A DNA stretch of 13,700 bases from JBCDCU01 sp039180865 (GCA_039180865.1 JBCDCZ010000106.1:1-13700), one strand, 5' to 3'; shown: positions 1 to 7,490, counted from the stretch's first letter. Notes: generated by a model from the sequence alone, not told the origin. A program made the numbers and translations.

Positions 1-51
1 TCATCGCGTTACCCGTACAACCGGGCAAAAGGCGCCCTGGCCGTCAATATG

Positions 52-735
52 TTACGGGTTGAGTTTATAACCCCCACTTTCCGTAACAAGCAATTCCGCA
101 TTCGAGGGGTCCCGTTCGATTTTCTGTCTCAAACGATAGATATGAGTTTCCAGAGTATGGGTTGTAACCCCTGAATTGTAACCCCAGACCTCCTCGAGCA
201 GAACATCGCGCGTTACAGGTTTTTCACCAACCCGGTACAGGTACTTGAGTATAGATGTTTCTTTTTCCGTCAGGCGGATTTTAGTCCCGTTTTCATCGGA
301 GAGCATCTTCGCGCTCGGCCGGAAAATATATGGACCAATCGTAAATGTTGCATCTTCGCTTTGTTCGTGCTGGCGGAGTTGGGCCCGAATACGCGCCAGC
401 AAAACGGCGAAGCGGAACGGTTTTGTGACATAATCATTTGCCCCGGCCTCAAGACCGAGAATGGTATCGGAATCAGTATCGTGGCCTGTCAACATAATGA
501 CTGGCGCTTTAAAGCCACCTTTCCGGAGCAGTTTAACCGCTTCCCTGCCATCCATATCAGGAAGACCGACATCCATAATCAGAAGATCGCAATGAGCGTT
601 GCGCGCAGCCTGAATACCTTTCGCAGCGTTATCGAATTTTTCAATCTCGAATTCTTCATAGAGGCTGAGCTGCTCGACAAGAGCTTCGCACAGATCTTTG
701 TCATCATCGACAATAATGATTTTACGAGCGGTCAT
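52..735 (-). CDS. cenR: OmpR-family response regulator, probably CenR
   Basis: Two-domain response regulator of 227 aa, the usual length for the OmpR/PhoB class. The N-terminal receiver domain (about 1-120) shows the acidic pocket D10-D12, phospho-acceptor D55 in LLIMDVGLPDMDG, T83 in MLTG, and K105 in DYVTKPF. The C-terminal winged helix (about 130-227) has RLTEKET, the recognition-helix region THTLETHIYRLRQKIE, and a GGYKL wing. The start is the ATG at 735, preceded on the minus strand by GAGGAAGGA; the reading frame stays open to 858, but the extra residues do not resemble the family. No histidine kinase is adjacent, so the regulator is an orphan here. The name CenR (Caulobacter envelope regulator) is my inference from overall resemblance and from remembered synteny close to leuS and parAB; the family is certain, the symbol moderately so. 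The divergent L,D-transpeptidase gene fits a cell-envelope role. Tandem repeats in its own upstream region suggest autoregulation. Confidence 0.9.
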   Translation of the reverse strand: MTARKIIIVDDDKDLCEALVEQLSLYEEFEIEKFDNAAKGIQAARNAHCDLLIMDVGLPDMDGREAVKLLRKGGFKAPVIMLTGHDTDSDTILGLEAGANDYVTKPFRFAVLLARIRAQLRQHEQSEDATFTIGPYIFRPSAKMLSDENGTKIRLTEKETSILKYLYRVGEKPVTRDVLLEEVWGYNSGVTTHTLETHIYRLRQKIERDPSNAELLVTESGGYKLNP

Positions 736-779
736 TTCGTGAATTCCTTCCTCGATCTCCCAAATCAATGGCTCCGGCA

Positions 780-808
780 GGTATATCTTCACCAACAATG
801 AACAACAA
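780..808 (-). promoter_or_regulatory. candidate cenR promoter
   Basis: Read on the minus strand, a TTGTTG -35-like hexamer (808-803) and a TATACC -10-like hexamer (785-780) are separated by 17 bases. They match the sigma-70 consensus at 3/6 and 4/6 positions. Transcription would start near 773, giving a leader of about 38 bases. The -35 lies within the second copy of the tandem CAACAATG repeat. This is a by-eye match only. Confidence 0.3.
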
Positions 809-810
809 TG
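793..810. repeat. tandem CAACAATG direct repeat, candidate regulator box
   Basis: Two perfect copies of CAACAATG at 793-800 and 803-810 have a start-to-start distance of 10 bp, one helical turn. OmpR-family regulators typically bind tandem direct repeats spaced about 10-11 bp. The pair lies between the response-regulator gene and its divergent neighbour and covers the proposed cenR -35 element. Binding by the CenR-like protein is an inference. Coincidence is possible because the motif is short and AT-biased. Confidence 0.45.
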
Positions 811-854
811 TACAGATAGCGTTTGGTCGAACGTCGTCGTGGCCGGTAAACTGC

Positions 855-878
855 GCACCTCACGGATATATGAGGTGC
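855..878. promoter_or_regulatory. perfect 8-bp inverted repeat before the L,D-transpeptidase gene
   Basis: GCACCTCA (855-862) and TGAGGTGC (871-878) are exact reverse complements separated by the 8-base loop CGGATATA. The right arm contains TGAGGTG, the only Shine-Dalgarno-like sequence before the GTG start at 892. Folded RNA would therefore hide the ribosome-binding site. As DNA it could instead be a dyad operator. A poor promoter match upstream on the plus strand (TTGGTC at 823-828, TAAACT at 847-852) would start transcription inside the repeat, which would favour the operator reading. The sequence alone does not decide. Confidence 0.5.
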
Positions 879-891
879 TGGGACAAAAGTC

Positions 892-1407
892 GTGTTCATT
901 CGCATAAAGTCGAAATCACATTCATGTGGGTTTTTCGTGATGAGTCACGAAGCATCGTTCTTTCCGTGTGCGTTGGGGAAAGGCGGCGTTGGCCACAGAA
1001 AGCGCGAAGGCGACGGTAAAACACCCGCTAGGACGTTACGCCCTTTGTATGTTTTGTACAGGGCGGACAGGATTTTGCGCCCAAAATCGCTACTTCCGAT
1101 ACGCGCAATCGGCAAGGATGAGGGATGGTGCGACGATGTTAATGACCGGAACTACAATAAAATAGTCCGGTTGCCTTATAGTGCGTCTCACGAACAGCTT
1201 CGCCGCGATGATGCACTTTACGACATCGTCGTCGTTCTTGATTACAACATCCGACCCCGGATCAAGGGCCTTGGCAGTGCCATTTTTCTTCATCTTGCCA
1301 GGCCGGGTTTTCTGCCGACCGAAGGGTGTGTCGCTGTTCACATGAATGTGATGCATCGCTTATTAGCGCGCATGACCCCAAGGACAAAATTCCGCATCGA
1401 GCCCTGA
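892..1407 (+). CDS. L,D-transpeptidase (YkuD/ErfK) domain protein
   Basis: Protein of 171 aa that is almost entirely one YkuD-type L,D-transpeptidase catalytic domain. These enzymes join peptidoglycan stem peptides (3-3 links) or attach proteins, using a cysteine. The catalytic signature is visible: H134 in FLHLARPGF, followed by TEGCVAV with nucleophile C146. Conserved stretches of this small subfamily are FPCALGKGGVGHRKREGDGKTPA (about 24-46), GWCDDVNDRNYN (78-89) and SHEQLRRDDALYDIVVVLDYN (99-119). The GTG at 892 is the only start after the in-frame stop at 871. It is preferred over the internal ATG (residue 17) because residues before 17 align with the family's usual N-terminal strand. 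No signal peptide or membrane helix is visible, which is odd for an enzyme of periplasmic substrates. It is divergent from the response-regulator gene and may be a target of it. The substrate is unknown. Confidence 0.85.
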   Translation: MFIRIKSKSHSCGFFVMSHEASFFPCALGKGGVGHRKREGDGKTPARTLRPLYVLYRADRILRPKSLLPIRAIGKDEGWCDDVNDRNYNKIVRLPYSASHEQLRRDDALYDIVVVLDYNIRPRIKGLGSAIFLHLARPGFLPTEGCVAVHMNVMHRLLARMTPRTKFRIEP

Positions 1408-1422
1408 AAACCACCTTCAGGG
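1402..1422. terminator. convergent-gene hairpin
   Basis: CCCTGAA (1402-1408) and TTCAGGG (1416-1422) form a perfect 7-bp stem with a 7-base loop, placed between the convergent transpeptidase and yggS genes. The transpeptidase stop codon (1405-1407) lies in the left arm. Only a short T run follows on the plus strand and none on the minus strand, so it would be a weak, possibly bidirectional, terminator. Confidence 0.4.
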
Positions 1423-1424
1423 GT

Positions 1425-2096
1425 TTAAGTGCCATCACGCGCGCCGAATATTGCGCTGCCAACGCGCACATATGTCGCACCGCATGAAATTGCGATCGGA
1501 AAATCGGCTGACATTCCCATGGAAAGATCCGAAAGACCGCTTTCACGCGCATATTCCGCAAGGAGTGCGAAATGATCCCGGGGATCCTCATCAATGGGTG
1601 GAATGCACATCAAACCGCGAACTGAAAGATTGTGGACTGTCCGGCAGCGTTCTACGAATGCGCGGGTTTCCTCCGGCATGATACCCGCTTTTTGCTGCTC
1701 ACGCCCGGTATTGACCTGAATAAAAACGTCCAATCTCCGGCCCTGACGCTCCATTTCTGAAGAGAGCGCCTTGGCAATCTTTTCGCGATCAACCGTGTGA
1801 ATGACATCGAAAAGCGCGACAGCATCAGACGCCTTGTTGGATTGCAAGGGACCAATCAAATGAAGCACCGCATTCGGATATTTGGCTTTAAGGTCAGGCC
1901 ACTTTTTCAAGCTCTCCTGAACGCGGTTTTCGCCAAAATGCGTTTGGCCAGCACCTAGGACGGGCTCGATCCGGTCCGCACCAAAAGTTTTCGAAACTGC
2001 TATGAGCGTAATATCGGAATTGTCACGGTTCGATGCATTGGCTGCCGCGTCAATTTCACGATACACATTCTCAAGGCTTGTCATATCCGCCAACAT
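1425..2096 (-). CDS. yggS: PLP homeostasis protein, YggS/PLPBP family
   Basis: PLP-binding protein of the YggS/PROSC family, which carries pyridoxal phosphate without known catalysis and keeps vitamin B6 and amino-acid pools balanced in the cytoplasm. The protein is 223 aa, a usual length for the family. It shows LIAVSKTFGA with the PLP lysine at K36, HFGENRVQE, LHLIGPLQSNK, the VNTGREQQKAG segment, and the C-terminal phosphate-binding region LSMGMSADFPIAI...ATYVRVGSAIFGAR. The chosen start is the ATG at 2096, preceded on the minus strand by AAGGA nine bases upstream. The ATG at 2084 (MTSLEN) is an alternative, and the frame remains open to 2144. It stands alone on the minus strand, convergent with the transpeptidase gene (17-base gap) and divergent from leuS (122-base gap). 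Confidence 0.93.
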   Translation of the reverse strand: MLADMTSLENVYREIDAAANASNRDNSDITLIAVSKTFGADRIEPVLGAGQTHFGENRVQESLKKWPDLKAKYPNAVLHLIGPLQSNKASDAVALFDVIHTVDREKIAKALSSEMERQGRRLDVFIQVNTGREQQKAGIMPEETRAFVERCRTVHNLSVRGLMCIPPIDEDPRDHFALLAEYARESGLSDLSMGMSADFPIAISCGATYVRVGSAIFGARDGT

Positions 2097-2139
2097 CCTC
2101 ACAATTCCTTCGATAAGACACCGCCATATAGAGCGGGGA

Positions 2140-2174
2140 GGCAATTTGCCAGCCTATCCTTCACCCGTCTTATT
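2140..2174 (+). promoter_or_regulatory. candidate leuS promoter with overlapping palindrome
   Basis: A TTGCCA hexamer (2146-2151, 5/6 match to the -35 consensus) is followed after 17 bases by CTTATT (2169-2174, 3/6 match to the -10). The -35 overlaps the 11-base palindrome GGCAATTTGCC (2140-2150), a possible operator. The predicted leader before leuS would be about 38 bases, too short for a T-box or attenuator. Weak evidence, by eye. Confidence 0.25.
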
Positions 2175-2218
2175 CTCAGGTTGATTCTGTGCCTGATTTC
2201 TGTTGAAGGTCTTGCAAA

Positions 2219-4855
2219 ATGAATGAGCGAGCTAACCAACCTGCAATGATTTCCGAGCGCTACAACCCCGGAGCTGCCGAACCGAAATGGCAGTCGGTCT
2301 GGGATGACAACGGCACTTTTGTGACCGAAAACCATGACCCCCGTCCGAAATATTATGTCCTCGAGATGTTTCCTTATCCCTCGGGTAGGATCCATATGGG
2401 CCATGTCCGAAACTATACGATGGGTGACGTGGTGGCCCGTTACAAACGGGCTAAAGGATTCAATGTCCTGCATCCAATGGGTTGGGACGCATTCGGTATG
2501 CCTGCGGAAAACGCGGCGATGCAAAACAAGGTCCACCCGAAAGAATGGACTTACGAAAACATCGCAAACATGCGGGCTCAATTGAAGGCAATGGGGCTCT
2601 CCCTCGATTGGTCGCGTGAATTTGCGACCTGCGATGTGGATTATTATCACCGACAGCAGCAGCTCTTCCTGGACTTCTTTGAAAAAGGCATCGTTTATCG
2701 GAAAGAATCGAAGGTTAACTGGGATCCCGTCGATCAGACGGTGCTTGCCAACGAACAGGTAATTGACGGTCGAGGCTGGCGATCAGGTGCCGTCGTTGAA
2801 CAGAGGGATCTAACCCAATGGTTCTTCAAAATCAGCGAGGAAAGCGAAGATCTCCTTGAAAAACTTGACTCTTTAAAGGAATGGCCGGAAAAAGTTCGCC
2901 TGATGCAGCGCAACTGGATCGGACGCTCCGAGGGCCTCAGGATTCACTTCGAATTTTCGGGCCCCAAACCTGCAGATCATGAATCAATAGAAGTCTTCAC
3001 CACGCGTCCGGACACATTGTTCGGTGCAAGCTTCATGGCTCTTTCGCCAGAGCATCCGATCGCGGCAACAATTGCCAAAGACGACCCCGCACTGCAGGAG
3101 TTTGTCGAAGAGTGCCGTCGACTGGGGACGAGTGTTGCCGCCTTGGAGACTGCCGAGAAGAAGGGTTACGCGACAGGGTACTCGGTACGCCACCCATTCG
3201 TGGAAAACCAGGAATTGCCAGTCTATATCGCAAACTTCATCCTCATGGATTACGGCACAGGCGCAATATTCGGGTGCCCGGCCCATGATCAAAGGGACCT
3301 TGATTTTGCAAGAGCATACGGTCTCCCGGTTCGACCCGTTGTGGTTCCGGAAGGCACCGAACCGGAAAGCTTCGAGGTCGGCGACGTTGCGTTCACAGAA
3401 GAAGGACTGCTGGCAAACTCAGACTTTCTCGATGGGTTGACCATTGACGCGGCCAAGGAAGAGGTTGCGAGCCGCCTTGAAATACGCACGGTTTCAGAAA
3501 AACCCGCCGCTACACGCCAGGTAAACTTCCGCCTTCGCGATTGGGGAATTTCACGTCAACGCTATTGGGGATGTCCAATCCCGATTGTCCATTGCGATAC
3601 CTGCGGTGTCGTGCCTGTCAAATCGGAAGATCTCCCGGTTAAGCTTCCGGACGATGTCGTGATCGACCGACCGGGCAATCCCCTCGATCGTCATGATGAA
3701 TGGCGGAATGTCCCCTGCCCGAAATGCGGAAAACCTGCCCGTCGTGAAACCGACACGATGGATACATTCGTCGATTCATCCTGGTACTTTGCAAGGTTCA
3801 CGGATCCCAAAGCGGACGATCCGACAAATCCGGAAGTCGCGAATGCCTGGTTGCCCGTTGATCAGTATATCGGCGGGATCGAACACGCGATCCTTCACTT
3901 GCTCTACTCCCGGTTTTTCGCCCGGGCGATGAGTAAGACCGGCCATCTTGCGGTTGATGAACCGTTCAAAGGCCTTTTCACACAGGGCATGGTGACTCAC
4001 GAAACCTATCGAACCAACGCCGGCGATTGGAAAAGCCCAGCAGAACTGCGATTTGAAGATGTCGACGGGGCCCGCCGAGCCTTCGACACAAAAACCGGCG
4101 ATGAAGTCTCCATTGGCGGTATCGAAAAGATGTCGAAGTCCAAGCGCAACACCGTCGATCCGACTGATATATTGGAGACGTTTGGTGCGGATACAGCACG
4201 GTGGTTTATGCTGTCGGACACCCCTCCAGAACGAGACCTTGAATGGACGTCAAAAGGTGCGGAAGGAGCGTTTCGCTTTGTCCAGCGCGTTTACCGGCTA
4301 TTCTACGAATTCCAAAACCTCGATCCCGAGGTCAAGCAGGTGTCCAATTTCAGTTCCGATGCACTCAAGATTCGGAAAGCCGCGCATGGAGCGCTCGCCA
4401 ATGTGGAATCGGACATCGAAAAGCTCGGCTTCAACCGGGCGGTTGCCCGCATCTATGAATTGGTCAACATCCTCGCACGAATCGAGCTTACTGCGGATAT
4501 GAAAGAGGATGTTCTCGCGGCCTATTCCGAAGCACTGACCATTCTTGCCAACATCATGGCGCCGATGACCCCTCACCTTTGTGAGGAATGCTGGTCGCTG
4601 CTTGGCTCAAAAGGTTTGTTGGCTGAGGCCCCATGGCCAACCTGCGATCATCAACTTCTGATTGAAGATTTAATTACGCTTCCCGTTCAGGTTAATGGCA
4701 AGAAGCGCGGAAGTGTAACCGTCGCGGTCGACGCAGACCAACAAAGCGTTGAAGATGCTGTTCTTGCGGAGGACTTCGTTCAAAAAGCACTGGACGGCAA
4801 GCCGCCGAGAAAGCTAATCGTGGTACCGAAGCGGATCGTCAACGTCGTGGTATAG
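2219..4855 (+). CDS. leuS: leucyl-tRNA synthetase
   Basis: Class Ia aminoacyl-tRNA synthetase that charges tRNA-Leu with leucine in the cytoplasm. The protein is 878 aa, slightly longer than the 860 aa E. coli enzyme. The catalytic Rossmann fold carries HMGH (59-62) in FPYPSGRIHMGHVRN and KMSKS (637-641). The inserted CP1 editing domain shows the threonine-rich TTRPDT (261-266) and AHDQRD (355-360), whose D357 corresponds to the conserved editing aspartate, so proofreading should be intact. Two CxxC pairs (C459/C462 and C500/C503) form a likely zinc-binding knuckle. DTFVDSSWYF and an alpha-helical anticodon-binding domain follow. The ATG at 2219 has GAAGG about nine bases upstream; an internal ATG at residue 10 is less likely. 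It leads a leuS-lptE-holA operon: its TAG stop overlaps the AGGAG ribosome site of lptE. Identification is secure. Confidence 0.98.
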   Translation: MNERANQPAMISERYNPGAAEPKWQSVWDDNGTFVTENHDPRPKYYVLEMFPYPSGRIHMGHVRNYTMGDVVARYKRAKGFNVLHPMGWDAFGMPAENAAMQNKVHPKEWTYENIANMRAQLKAMGLSLDWSREFATCDVDYYHRQQQLFLDFFEKGIVYRKESKVNWDPVDQTVLANEQVIDGRGWRSGAVVEQRDLTQWFFKISEESEDLLEKLDSLKEWPEKVRLMQRNWIGRSEGLRIHFEFSGPKPADHESIEVFTTRPDTLFGASFMALSPEHPIAATIAKDDPALQEFVEECRRLGTSVAALETAEKKGYATGYSVRHPFVENQELPVYIANFILMDYGTGAIFGCPAHDQRDLDFARAYGLPVRPVVVPEGTEPESFEVGDVAFTEEGLLANSDFLDGLTIDAAKEEVASRLEIRTVSEKPAATRQVNFRLRDWGISRQRYWGCPIPIVHCDTCGVVPVKSEDLPVKLPDDVVIDRPGNPLDRHDEWRNVPCPKCGKPARRETDTMDTFVDSSWYFARFTDPKADDPTNPEVANAWLPVDQYIGGIEHAILHLLYSRFFARAMSKTGHLAVDEPFKGLFTQGMVTHETYRTNAGDWKSPAELRFEDVDGARRAFDTKTGDEVSIGGIEKMSKSKRNTVDPTDILETFGADTARWFMLSDTPPERDLEWTSKGAEGAFRFVQRVYRLFYEFQNLDPEVKQVSNFSSDALKIRKAAHGALANVESDIEKLGFNRAVARIYELVNILARIELTADMKEDVLAAYSEALTILANIMAPMTPHLCEECWSLLGSKGLLAEAPWPTCDHQLLIEDLITLPVQVNGKKRGSVTVAVDADQQSVEDAVLAEDFVQKALDGKPPRKLIVVPKRIVNVVV

Positions 4856-4872
4856 GAGTTCCGTCGAACCGA

Positions 4873-5445
4873 ATGCTTCGCTCGGAGTTTCATTTGAGAT
4901 CGTATCGAACAGTCTTCGCTATCGGATTGGGTCTGTCCACAGCCCTTCTTTCAGCATGCCGGGTTGAACCGCTTTATGGGAGTGAACCAATTGCCCGTGA
5001 GACGGCCGCTTCTGTTGACGAAAGCAGTGTCCAGGAAGAGCTTCGCTCAATCGACATTGCACCGCCCCAAAGCAGGATTGACCAATTGGTGCGCAACGAA
5101 TTGCAGTTTTCGCTAACGGGAACGACGCAACAAACCGGGTCTCTTCCGTTCGAATTGGATTTGAAAACAAGAAAAAGCGTCCGCTCTGTAGGCATCAGCG
5201 ATATCGATTTCGGACCGGCTGCCTTTTTCATCACAGTGTCAGCTGATTATGTTCTTCGCGATCGTCGACTGGCCGCGCCAATCGCACAAGGCACGCAGGC
5301 TGGAACAGCAAGTTTCGATCGCGTTGACCAGGAATTTGCCAATATTCGCTCGGAAAAAGACGCGGAAGAACGAGCAGCCAAAACCGCCGCGTTGAAACTC
5401 CGCCAGGCACTTGCGATCGCACTGGCGAGCAGAGGCGACAACTAA
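4873..5445 (+). CDS. lptE: LPS-assembly lipoprotein LptE
   Basis: Outer-membrane lipoprotein that plugs the LptD barrel and helps insert lipopolysaccharide into the outer leaflet. The protein is 190 aa. Residues 1-28 form a lipoprotein signal peptide: basic residues up to R12, hydrophobic core about 14-28, and lipobox LSAC with C29 as the lipidated residue. Position +2 is R30, not aspartate, which agrees with export to the outer membrane by Lol sorting. CRVEPLYG right after the lipobox is typical of alphaproteobacterial LptE. The rest is poorly conserved, as is usual for this family, and ends in an alanine- and charge-rich helix (about 155-186). The ATG is 14 bases after AGGAG (4854-4858), a long spacing that overlaps the leuS stop, suggesting translational coupling. 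Confidence rests on the lipobox, the PLYG motif, and the conserved place between leuS and holA. Confidence 0.88.
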   Translation: MLRSEFHLRSYRTVFAIGLGLSTALLSACRVEPLYGSEPIARETAASVDESSVQEELRSIDIAPPQSRIDQLVRNELQFSLTGTTQQTGSLPFELDLKTRKSVRSVGISDIDFGPAAFFITVSADYVLRDRRLAAPIAQGTQAGTASFDRVDQEFANIRSEKDAEERAAKTAALKLRQALAIALASRGDN

Positions 5446-5448
5446 GCT

Positions 5449-5452
5449 GGAG
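5449..5452 (+). promoter_or_regulatory. ribosome-binding site fixing the TTG start of holA
   Basis: GGAG lies seven bases before the TTG at 5460. No ATG or GTG in this frame occurs near the expected N-terminus (QLKASEIDAY), so this site supports TTG as the true start. It sits in the 14-base lptE-holA gap. Confidence 0.6.
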
Positions 5453-5459
5453 ATAGGTC

Positions 5460-6515
5460 TTGCAACTCAAGGCGAGTGAAATCGACGCCTATATCAGAAA
5501 TATTGCAGGCTACCATCGCGTTATACTGGTTTACGGTCCTGATCAGGGGCTGGTTTCGGAACGGGTCAACCAGCTTCAAAGCAACGTCCTTTCCGGCAAC
5601 GAAGATCCGTTCGCTGCCCTGACCCTTGATTCTGACGAGATCGCGGCGGACCCAGCCCGATTAATGGATGAAGCGGCAACCGTAGGTTTATTCGGCGGAG
5701 ATCGTTTTATTCGCATTCGGATTCAGGGAAACCGGCCCATCACCAAGTCTATCCAGGCTGCACTCGATCAGGATCAACTTGATGCCAAAATCGTGCTTGA
5801 TGCCGGTAACCTTCGAAAAGGTCATCAACTGAGGACGCTCATTGAGCGGGACAAAAAGGCTGTCGCAATCCCGTGTTATGCGGATGATGGACGCAGCCTG
5901 CGCCGCCTCATTGAAGAAGCACTCAGTGAAAACCAGATAATCGCTGACCAAGAAGCCATAACGACCTTGATCGCCCATCTTGGCGAAGATCGTCGCACCA
6001 CTCGTAACGAAGTTGAGAAGGTCTGTCTCTATGCCGGCGAGGGAGGCCGTCTGACGGCAGCCGACATTCTCATGCTTGTCGGTGACGCTTCCAGTAATCT
6101 GGTGGATGAGACTGTCGACAATATCCTGACAGGAAACGTTGAGGCTGGCCTCAAGAGTTTTCGCAAAGCCATCCTTTTAGGCCAGGACGGATTTCAAACA
6201 GCTTCAGCGCTGCAACGACACCTACTGCTGCTCAATATCAAATGCGATGACTACGAGAAGGGAAGTTCTGCGAAAGCAGTTGTCGATCAAATGCGTCCGC
6301 CAGTTCATTTCTCCAGAAAACCCGCTGTCATACAGCAAATTCAACTCTGGTCGACGAACGACATCGAACGAACACAAAATCAAGTCTCGGAGGCAATCAT
6401 TCAGTCAAGAATGAAACCGGACCTCGCGGTAGCAATCGTTGAGGGGATCCTTGTGCGCATAGCTGCGATGATCCGCGCGAAAAACAGAAAAAACGCACAC
6501 AATAGATTCAACTAG
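5460..6515 (+). CDS. holA: DNA polymerase III subunit delta
   Basis: Delta subunit of the clamp loader, which opens the beta sliding clamp so it can be placed on primed DNA. The protein is 351 aa (E. coli HolA is 343). The N-terminal AAA+-like domain shows RVILVYGPDQGLVSERV (20-36), the degenerate nucleotide-binding region that delta retains without Walker function. Near residues 76-88, GLFGGDRFIRIRI matches the conserved core. The middle domain includes LIAHLGEDRRTTRNEVEKVCLYAG, and the C-terminal helical collar domain follows, with FQTASALQRHLLLL. It starts with TTG, supported by GGAG seven bases upstream. It is the last gene of the leuS operon and ends 30 bases from the end of convergent parB. 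Identification is good although the family diverges strongly. Confidence 0.92.
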   Translation: MQLKASEIDAYIRNIAGYHRVILVYGPDQGLVSERVNQLQSNVLSGNEDPFAALTLDSDEIAADPARLMDEAATVGLFGGDRFIRIRIQGNRPITKSIQAALDQDQLDAKIVLDAGNLRKGHQLRTLIERDKKAVAIPCYADDGRSLRRLIEEALSENQIIADQEAITTLIAHLGEDRRTTRNEVEKVCLYAGEGGRLTAADILMLVGDASSNLVDETVDNILTGNVEAGLKSFRKAILLGQDGFQTASALQRHLLLLNIKCDDYEKGSSAKAVVDQMRPPVHFSRKPAVIQQIQLWSTNDIERTQNQVSEAIIQSRMKPDLAVAIVEGILVRIAAMIRAKNRKNAHNRFN

Positions 6516-6545
6516 GCCCTTTCTGCTGATCAATCGCAGGATGTT

Positions 6546-7427
6546 TCAACCTTGCAGCAAACGGATCAAACCATCGAGCTGTTCAAGGCTGCGGTACTTC
6601 ACCTTGAGTTCGCCCTTTTCACCCTTTGAATCGATCGTAACAACCAATCCAAGGTGATCAGACAACTGACGCTCGAGCGCGACGGTATCAGGATCCTTTT
6701 CAGCCCTCGCACTTTTGGAAGGTTTACGGCCCGCTGATTTTGCGGATAGCGCCTCGGCATGGCGAACAGTTAACCCGCCATCAACGATCTGCTTTGCCAG
6801 ATCTTCCGGATTCTCAGCCGTGATGAGTGTGCGCGCGTGCCCAGCCGTCAACTTACCCTGAGCAATGTAATCCTTCACACTCACCGGCAAACGGAGAAGG
6901 CGCATCATGTTCGCGACATGCGAACGGCTTTTTCCGATAACATCGGCAAGCTCATTCTGGCTGTAGCCATATTCCCGGGCGAGTTGGTCGTACCCCAGCG
7001 CCTCTTCGATCGCATTCAGGTCAGCACGCTGAACGTTCTCGATAATCGCAATCTCAAGGGCTTCCTGATCGGACACCCGATGAATAAGAACCGGGACTTC
7101 ATGCAATCCCGCCATCTGGGCCGCTCGCCAGCGACGCTCACCCGCGATGATTTCAAATCGATCATCATGACCCTCGGGATCAGGGCGGACAATGACCGGC
7201 TGAAAGATCCCCCGTTCCTTAATCGAAGAAGCGAGATCCGAAAGTTCATCAGCGGCAAATTCCTTGCGCGGATTACGAGGATTGGGAGTCAGAAACTCAA
7301 TTGGAACCCGACGCTGGTTGCGCGCGGCTTCCACAGCAGAGTTTTCATTATCGATCTCTCCGATGAGAGCGGCAAGACCACGACCCAAACGCCTCTGGGT
7401 AGGCTCTTTCTTTTGCGCTTCAGCCAT
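6546..7427 (-). CDS. parB: chromosome-partitioning protein ParB
   Basis: CTP-dependent DNA clamp that loads at parS and slides along neighbouring DNA to organise the origin region for segregation. From the chosen start it is 293 aa. The N-terminal RRLGRGLAALIG (about 12-23) is the ParA-contacting segment. The CTP-binding domain has the GERRWRA motif (96-102) and ENVQR (130-134). A helix-turn-helix follows in NELADVIGKSRSHVANMMRLLRLP. After a lysine-rich linker comes a C-terminal dimerisation domain ending LIRLLQG. I chose the ATG at 7427, preceded by AAGGGGAAG nine bases upstream. A TTG at 7454 with AGGAAG upstream would add nine residues and cannot be excluded. It follows parA by 63 bases in one operon; its binding sites lie at 8840-8855 and 10933-10948. 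Confidence 0.97.
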   Translation of the reverse strand: MAEAQKKEPTQRRLGRGLAALIGEIDNENSAVEAARNQRRVPIEFLTPNPRNPRKEFAADELSDLASSIKERGIFQPVIVRPDPEGHDDRFEIIAGERRWRAAQMAGLHEVPVLIHRVSDQEALEIAIIENVQRADLNAIEEALGYDQLAREYGYSQNELADVIGKSRSHVANMMRLLRLPVSVKDYIAQGKLTAGHARTLITAENPEDLAKQIVDGGLTVRHAEALSAKSAGRKPSKSARAEKDPDTVALERQLSDHLGLVVTIDSKGEKGELKVKYRSLEQLDGLIRLLQG

Positions 7428-7490
7428 TCCGTCACTCTTCCCCTTAAGACCCAATCTTAGTTGCTTCCTGATTGATGGACTTCAAACAAC

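Noticed and set aside
1..51. Possible end of another minus-strand gene or a terminator downstream of cenR
   Set aside because: The frame ending in TGA at 1-3 is closed by the cenR stop and has no start codon; only 4-bp stems are present and no T run follows.
736..858. N-terminal extension of the response regulator to 858
   Set aside because: The added 41 residues do not resemble a receiver domain, and the ATG at 735 has a strong ribosome-binding site.
2097..2144. N-terminal extension of YggS to 2144
   Set aside because: The extra residues are not family-like and would occupy the divergent promoter gap; the ATG at 2096 has AAGGA upstream.
2099..2650. Minus-strand open frame of 183 codons over the start of leuS
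   Set aside because: It overlaps the leuS catalytic domain and the divergent gap and has no family resemblance.
3740..3750. Half parS-like GTGAAAC in leuS
   Set aside because: Only one half-site is present, within conserved codons; expected by chance.
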